From positions 1-49,916 of the forward strand of contig NZ_SSMQ01000087.1 of the NCBI RefSeq assembly GCF_005144585.1: DNA of 49,916 nucleotides, written 5' to 3'. This DNA comes from Polyangium fumosum. GTDB lineage: Bacteria; Myxococcota_A; Polyangia; Polyangiales; Polyangiaceae. Both the position numbers and the translations under genes were made by a program. This document shows positions 45,401 through 49,916 of this stretch, one piece after another (position 1 is the first letter of the stretch; every line of letters begins with the position of its first letter). Below the pieces are notes generated by a model. That model had not been told where the DNA came from, did no database searches, and was given only the letters and a program-made list of their open reading frames with translations.

Positions 45401-46249
45401 GATCGTTATGACGCCATCGGCCGCCATCTCCGCAGCCGGAGGATCGACCTCGCGAAATATCAAAACATGGCGCACGTCGTCGCCGTCATCGCCCTCGACG
45501 CCATGGGACGCCTGCACGAGCTCGCGGAGCGCACGGCGGCCTGGCATCACGAGGCCACGTCGCTCGGCAATCTCTTCGCGGCCATCAGCGCTTCCAGCGC
45601 GTCCGCGGTGACGAGGATCGCCGCCGACGACGTCGAGGAGGCGCGCCGCCGTGTGCGCGAGGGCGTCGCGTCCTGGACCCGCGGCGGTATGCACGTGCAG
45701 CACATGTATGCGCTCCGCATCGAGGCCTATGCGGATCTCTACGAAGGCCACGCGACCATGGCACGGACGCGCGTCCTCCACGCGTGGGGGGCGATTGTCC
45801 GCTCGCAACAGCTCCGCGTGCAACCGTCCCGGATCGATATGCTCTTCCTCCGCGCGCGCACCGCGATCGCCACCGCGGCGGAGGCTCCCCCGCGCCTTCG
45901 CGCGCGGCTCGCGCGGGAAGCCGAGCGCATCGCGTCGCGGCTCGAACGTGAGATTCGCGCCGACGCGCCTCCCTCCGCGGCCTTGCTCCGGGCCGCCGTG
46001 GCGCGGCTCCGCGGGCAGGACGACGAGGCCCTCGCCTACCTCGACGCCGCCATTCGTGGCTTCGACAGGGCCGAGATGGTGCTCCACGCGGCTTGCGCGC
46101 GCCGCCGCAAGGGCGAGCTCTCCGGCGGCGAATCCGGAGGCGCGCTCGTGGCCGTCGCCGACACGGTCATGGCGCAACGAGGTGTACGGCGGCCCGATCG
46201 CTGGGCCGCGATCTTCGCGCCCGGCCTTGGCATCGAACCACCGCAATGA
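42476..46249 (+). CDS. Ser/Thr kinase-AAA-TPR signalling protein
   Basis: A 1257-residue protein. The kinase domain (about 14-310) has GAGGFGVVYE (21-30), Lys43, and the catalytic loop HLDLKPSN (160-167), where the Arg of HRD is Leu. DFG lies at 180-182 and TPAYMAPEQ follows. A STAND-like ATPase (GREHERAALFEAF; Walker A SGASGVGKSAL; CIDDLQWGD) comes next. The C-terminal half is a TPR solenoid (ALANAGRCREAAELYLE; EALDRYDAIGRHL). No strong Shine-Dalgarno site is seen. It is divergent from the FHA activator, making a phosphorylation pair plausible. The loss of the HRD Arg is typical of kinases not regulated by activation-loop phosphorylation. Confidence 0.88.
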   Translation: MGVPRKENESSERFSILRRLGAGGFGVVYEAIDLRYGARVALKVLYQDDAAALLRFKQEFRVLADITHPNLVMLHELIYDEGRWLLSMEFVEGEHLLSSFVPGRTGDLSASFVRRKPARDVEERALLRAAMRPLDVGRLRFVFSRLVRGVRALHAADVLHLDLKPSNVLLTKAGRVVILDFGLARELSPLPSGDLSALHEGIVGTPAYMAPEQILGEPGSRASDWYSVGVMLYEALSGHLPFEGSVEDVLCGKLTTRPMPPSLVAEHVPEDLEALCLALLRSDPRMRPSDEEIAARLQGAEGPAEVAHPRLVEIRQRHALVGREHERAALFEAFRESTAGRAVLVRLSGASGVGKSALASTFLAALRRWEGVLVLRGRCHDRESVPYKALDSLVDVLARHVKSLPPEEARALVPPNLHDLERIFPVLGLIDPAPLEERAEALDPPRARLRAFQALKDLLRRLAARGPLVLCIDDLQWGDVDSAELLFELLSPPDAPPMLLLACHRSDDDVFRSVFVARFGQLVAAAGGRIRLHDVDLGPLPQDLSLALARDHLGPSADEATAGAIVRESEGNPFSIEELARHVRAAGPRAAPRVDLREAIRARLSAAPAPSRRLLEIVAVAGRPLEQDIAFAAAELADEALASLTPLRSAGLLRVCSVHERPGCEVSHERLRDAILAALDVEALAARHERLASVLETSPEVEPEELAMHFQSAGERYKAAHYAIAAADRASDALAFAHAAELYALALDWGRGGPADTPETTHELKVRRAHALANAGRCREAAELYLECADGASPEEALDLQRRAIEQLFVGGHLDEGNRVLATFLSGLGLRPPRTTASVAMMALKGVLRIRRRGTHFQPRAAADVAPAVLARIDVCMAVSMALTDVDPLRSCAFLIRGLGLALDAGEPSRVAQALGTYAQLSLLQGGPSAVAEGARLLARAAEIANDAGDPDLMETVSMYGAATTMIEGRWREALDRYDAIGRHLRSRRIDLAKYQNMAHVVAVIALDAMGRLHELAERTAAWHHEATSLGNLFAAISASSASAVTRIAADDVEEARRRVREGVASWTRGGMHVQHMYALRIEAYADLYEGHATMARTRVLHAWGAIVRSQQLRVQPSRIDMLFLRARTAIATAAEAPPRLRARLAREAERIASRLEREIRADAPPSAALLRAAVARLRGQDDEALAYLDAAIRGFDRAEMVLHAACARRRKGELSGGESGGALVAVADTVMAQRGVRRPDRWAAIFAPGLGIEPPQ

Positions 46250-46263
46250 GGGGAGCGACAGCG

Positions 46264-47874
<1,611 letters not shown>

Positions 47875-47909
47875 CGGTTCGCTTCTGCAAAGCGGAGGGG
47901 GAGGCACAT

Positions 47910-48476
47910 ATGCTGCTCGCGTTCATCATGAGCCTGGCGCAGGACCCGGACGTCCAGGAGGCCTACCGGCGGGATCCGGTCGCGGTCGTATCCCAGCGGC
48001 AGGATCTCTCGTCGGAGGAGAAGGAACTCCTGCTGTCGAGGGATCCACGTCGTATCCTCGAAGCATTCGCGGAGGAGAGGCGTGGAGCTAGACATAGAGT
48101 TCACATGTTGGCGCCGACGCCGTTGCCCTGGGTCTACGGCCGACAAACGGTGACCGGCTTTTTCTGGGAGCCCGGGGACGGCGAGCTGCTCCTCACCGTA
48201 TTCGGGACGAAGCTCCAGGGCGCTTTCACGCAATGCGAGCTGCGGCACGGGGAGATCCGCATTCGAGGGAACATCGGGCAAGTGGTGGAGACCGCGCCCG
48301 GTCGAGAGAAGGTCACCCTGCGTTTCGCCCTCCCCCCAAACGCGCCCCAGGGCGTGTACTGGGCCTTCGCGAATCCCCGGCGGGAAGAAGGGGACGGGAG
48401 CGCCGCGCTGCAGGCCCTGGAAACCCTCTATCTCGGCTTCGAGCTTCGTGGTGTATCGAAGGGAGGCAAGCCGTGA
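47910..48476 (+). CDS. Unknown protein with helical N-terminal domain
   Basis: A 188-residue protein with a good start (GGAGG before ATG 47910). The first 55 residues are helical (AFIMSLAQDPDVQEAYRRDP; SSEEKELLLSRDPRRILEAF) and resemble the short helical subunit domain of LigA-type/Nif11-like proteins, although this is only a pattern. After a linker, residues 85-188 form a strand-rich domain (TVTGFFWEPGDGELLLTVFG; GEIRIRGNIGQVVETAPGRE; LYLGFELRG). It lies 35 bases after the FG-GAP gene and overlaps the next gene by 4 bases. Confidence 0.65.
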   Translation: MLLAFIMSLAQDPDVQEAYRRDPVAVVSQRQDLSSEEKELLLSRDPRRILEAFAEERRGARHRVHMLAPTPLPWVYGRQTVTGFFWEPGDGELLLTVFGTKLQGAFTQCELRHGEIRIRGNIGQVVETAPGREKVTLRFALPPNAPQGVYWAFANPRREEGDGSAALQALETLYLGFELRGVSKGGKP

Positions 48477-49501
48477 TCGTCGCCCCCGACGCGACACTCG
48501 ACCTCGTCGCGCCCCTCGTCCCCGAAGCGCTGCTCGTCCCCGCCGCCCGGCGCGCGCTCCACGCCGTCACGCGAGAGCTGCCCAAAGCCGCCTCCGGCAT
48601 CGCCCTCGAATGCCGTCTCGACGAAACCACGCGTGTCGATTTCCTGATGTATCTGCTCGCGCGCGCGGATGGACATCGGGCCCTGCTGCGCGACGCTCCC
48701 GCCCGGGGCACGCCGGCCTGGCGCGGCATCCTCGATTTCTGCCAGGAATGGGCCGCATCCGCGTCCCTGCTCCACGCCGAGGTGCCTGCCCTGTGGCTCG
48801 AATTCGACGTAAAAGGAGAGCCCAGCGCCGCGCCGACGCCGCTCCCCTTCCCCTGCATCGAGCGGCACATCATCGACGAGCAGCCGCCGGAGGAGCAAGA
48901 CGAGCGAGGGCGCGCCGTCCGTCTCGACCTCCTCGACCGCGCAACCTCCCTCCTCCTCGGGCACCCGCTCCCCTGCGCCACCTTCGACACAGCCGTCCGT
49001 GTCATCAAACGATTGCCCCGCCGAGGCCGCATCCTCCACGTCGCGCCCCTCGATTCCCGCGGCCTCGACGCGCTCCGTCTCGTCACGACGATCCCCCGCG
49101 ACGAGCTCCCAGCCTATCTCGACCAGATCAAATGGCCCGGCGATCGATCCCAGCTCGATTCGCTCCTCGCCGCCCTGGTCCCCGAAGCCACGCAGCTCGG
49201 CTTTCACCTGGACGTCAGCGCCGGCGTCCTGCCAACGCTCGGCCTCGAACTGCATCATCTCCCCGGAGATCCCCGCTGGCGCCCCCTCCTCGACGACCTC
49301 GTCGCCCGAGGAGCATGCACACCGGCCAAACACGACGCCCTCCTCGAATTCCCCCCCTTCGCGCATCTCGCCCTCCCCAGCCACCGCATCGCGAGCCCGG
49401 TGTCGACCACGCTCGGGATCAAGCTCGTCCTGGCACCAGACGAACCCTTGGCGGCGAAGGCTTACCTCGGGTTCGTTCCGCTCCATCCGCTCTTTGGCTG
49501 A
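48473..49501 (+). CDS. Unknown 342-residue protein
   Basis: A soluble protein starting at a GTG that overlaps the previous stop (GTGA), with GGGAGG upstream. It has no signal peptide. It has a helical N-terminal half (LVPAARRALHAVTRELPKAA; HRALLRDAPARGTPAWRGIL) and a second part with strand-like LWLEFDVKG and GLELHHLPGDPRWRPLLDDL. Repeated short LDR/LD patterns and Pro-rich turns are seen, but I recognise no domain. It is co-transcribed with the 188-residue protein and may act with it. A palindromic repeat unit follows 10 bases after the stop. Confidence 0.65.
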   Translation: MIVAPDATLDLVAPLVPEALLVPAARRALHAVTRELPKAASGIALECRLDETTRVDFLMYLLARADGHRALLRDAPARGTPAWRGILDFCQEWAASASLLHAEVPALWLEFDVKGEPSAAPTPLPFPCIERHIIDEQPPEEQDERGRAVRLDLLDRATSLLLGHPLPCATFDTAVRVIKRLPRRGRILHVAPLDSRGLDALRLVTTIPRDELPAYLDQIKWPGDRSQLDSLLAALVPEATQLGFHLDVSAGVLPTLGLELHHLPGDPRWRPLLDDLVARGACTPAKHDALLEFPPFAHLALPSHRIASPVSTTLGIKLVLAPDEPLAAKAYLGFVPLHPLFG

Positions 49502-49509
49502 GCTGCGTA

Positions 49510-49626
49510 GGGGGCGCCGTGCTGGGGCTTTGCCCCAGGCCCCACCCGGGGCTGTCCGCCCCGGGACCCGGACCAGCGAGGCGCTGGACCCAGGACGATG
49601 AACTGCGCGATGCGCAGTTCATCGAA
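49510..49626. repeat. Third copy of the palindromic repeat unit
   Basis: This unit follows the stop of the 342-residue gene. It has the same order as the left half of the element at 12727-13076: GGGGCTTTGCCCC, a segment GACCCGGACCAGCGAGGCG, CTGGAC, then the hairpin 49596-49624 with core AACTGCGCGATGCGCAGTT (13-bp stem, GAT loop). No 17-bp terminal repeat is seen here, so single units also occur alone. Confidence 0.75.
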
Positions 49627-49916
49627 CAGCCAGGGTCAAGACCGGCGGCGACCCTGCCAGCCAAGGTCGCAGCGCCCCCTCCAGCGCCGCAGGACGGAGG
49701 GCCCAGAGCGCATTCGGGGACCTGCGGCGCCGCAGAACGGGAGGCGGCCTCGCAAAAGGAGACCTGCAGCGCCGCAGGTCAGCGTCTCCTGCGCATTCCG
49801 CTCCACATGGGCACCCGTTCCGCTGGCACCTGGGCACCCGTTCCGGCGCACGTGGGCACCCTCGGAGCGAAGCGACGTTCCCCTGGCCGTGCCCTCGGCG
49901 CATGGTGCTCGGGAGC
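49627..49916. other. Palindrome-rich window edge with direct repeats
   Basis: No gene is supported in this stretch. It holds the palindromes CTGCGGCGCCGCAG and GACCTGC-N6-GCAGGTC. It also holds a direct repeat TGGGCACCCGTTCC at 49808 and 49831, and a shorter form TGGGCACCCT at 49853, at steps of 23 and 22 bases. Arrays of such repeats mark ends of some insertion sequences (IS21-type) or recombinase sites. The rest lies outside the window. Confidence 0.45.

Overview
The window is about 70% GC. It carries eukaryotic-like Ser/Thr kinases fused to AAA/TPR modules, sigma-54 activators (one with an FHA domain), a PEGA-domain surface protein, an FG-GAP repeat lipid-exported protein, Cys-rich lipoproteins and near-consensus sigma-54 promoters. 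This combination fits a large-genome myxobacterium, probably of the Polyangium/Sorangium group (inference). No rRNA, tRNA or CRISPR was seen.

Layout. 0.25-5.2 kb: an orphan ParA-type ATPase, a sigma factor with a damaged N-terminus, a PEGA/beta-barrel protein and a Cys-rich lipoprotein. 5.3-12.6 kb: an XRE regulator divergent from an NtrC-type activator, then a complete type I secretion operon (ABC exporter, HlyD-type adaptor, TolC-type channel). 12.7-14.8 kb: an unstable stretch with a large inverted repeat element, a toxin-like pseudogene, a possible immunity gene and a 13-copy 21-bp tandem repeat. 14.8-20.2 kb: a YcaQ-type DNA glycosylase, a 1007-residue protein of unknown function behind a tiny Phe-rich leader ORF, and two small unknown genes.

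20.4-29.5 kb is the main discovery. It is a divergent biosynthetic cluster. The minus arm encodes a PRMT-like arginine methyltransferase (SznE type), a heme-oxygenase-like diiron/cupin enzyme (SznF type) and a Rieske ferredoxin. In the SznF-type protein all ten metal ligands I recall for streptozotocin N-nitrosating SznF are present at a constant +8 offset. The plus arm encodes two ATP-grasp ligases, an MFS exporter, an HSL-type esterase and an S33-type alpha/beta hydrolase, all tightly coupled. Together they predict an arginine-derived N-nitroso (N-nitrosourea) amino acid that is ligated into a small amide or peptide and exported. The product is unknown. Sigma-54-like sites sit on both strands of the divergent promoter.

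29.6-35.0 kb: a second possible metabolic operon behind a sigma-54-like promoter, with a membrane patatin lipase, a small unknown protein and an 855-residue DyP-peroxidase/cytochrome P450 fusion. It resembles an oxylipin-forming unit in logic. 35.0-46.2 kb: a signalling block with two giant kinase-AAA-TPR proteins, a beta-barrel protein, a soluble histidine kinase, and an FHA sigma-54 activator divergent from the second kinase. 46.3-49.5 kb: an FG-GAP repeat protein and two unknown proteins in the same transcription direction, followed by another copy of the palindromic repeat and a short array of direct repeats at the window edge.
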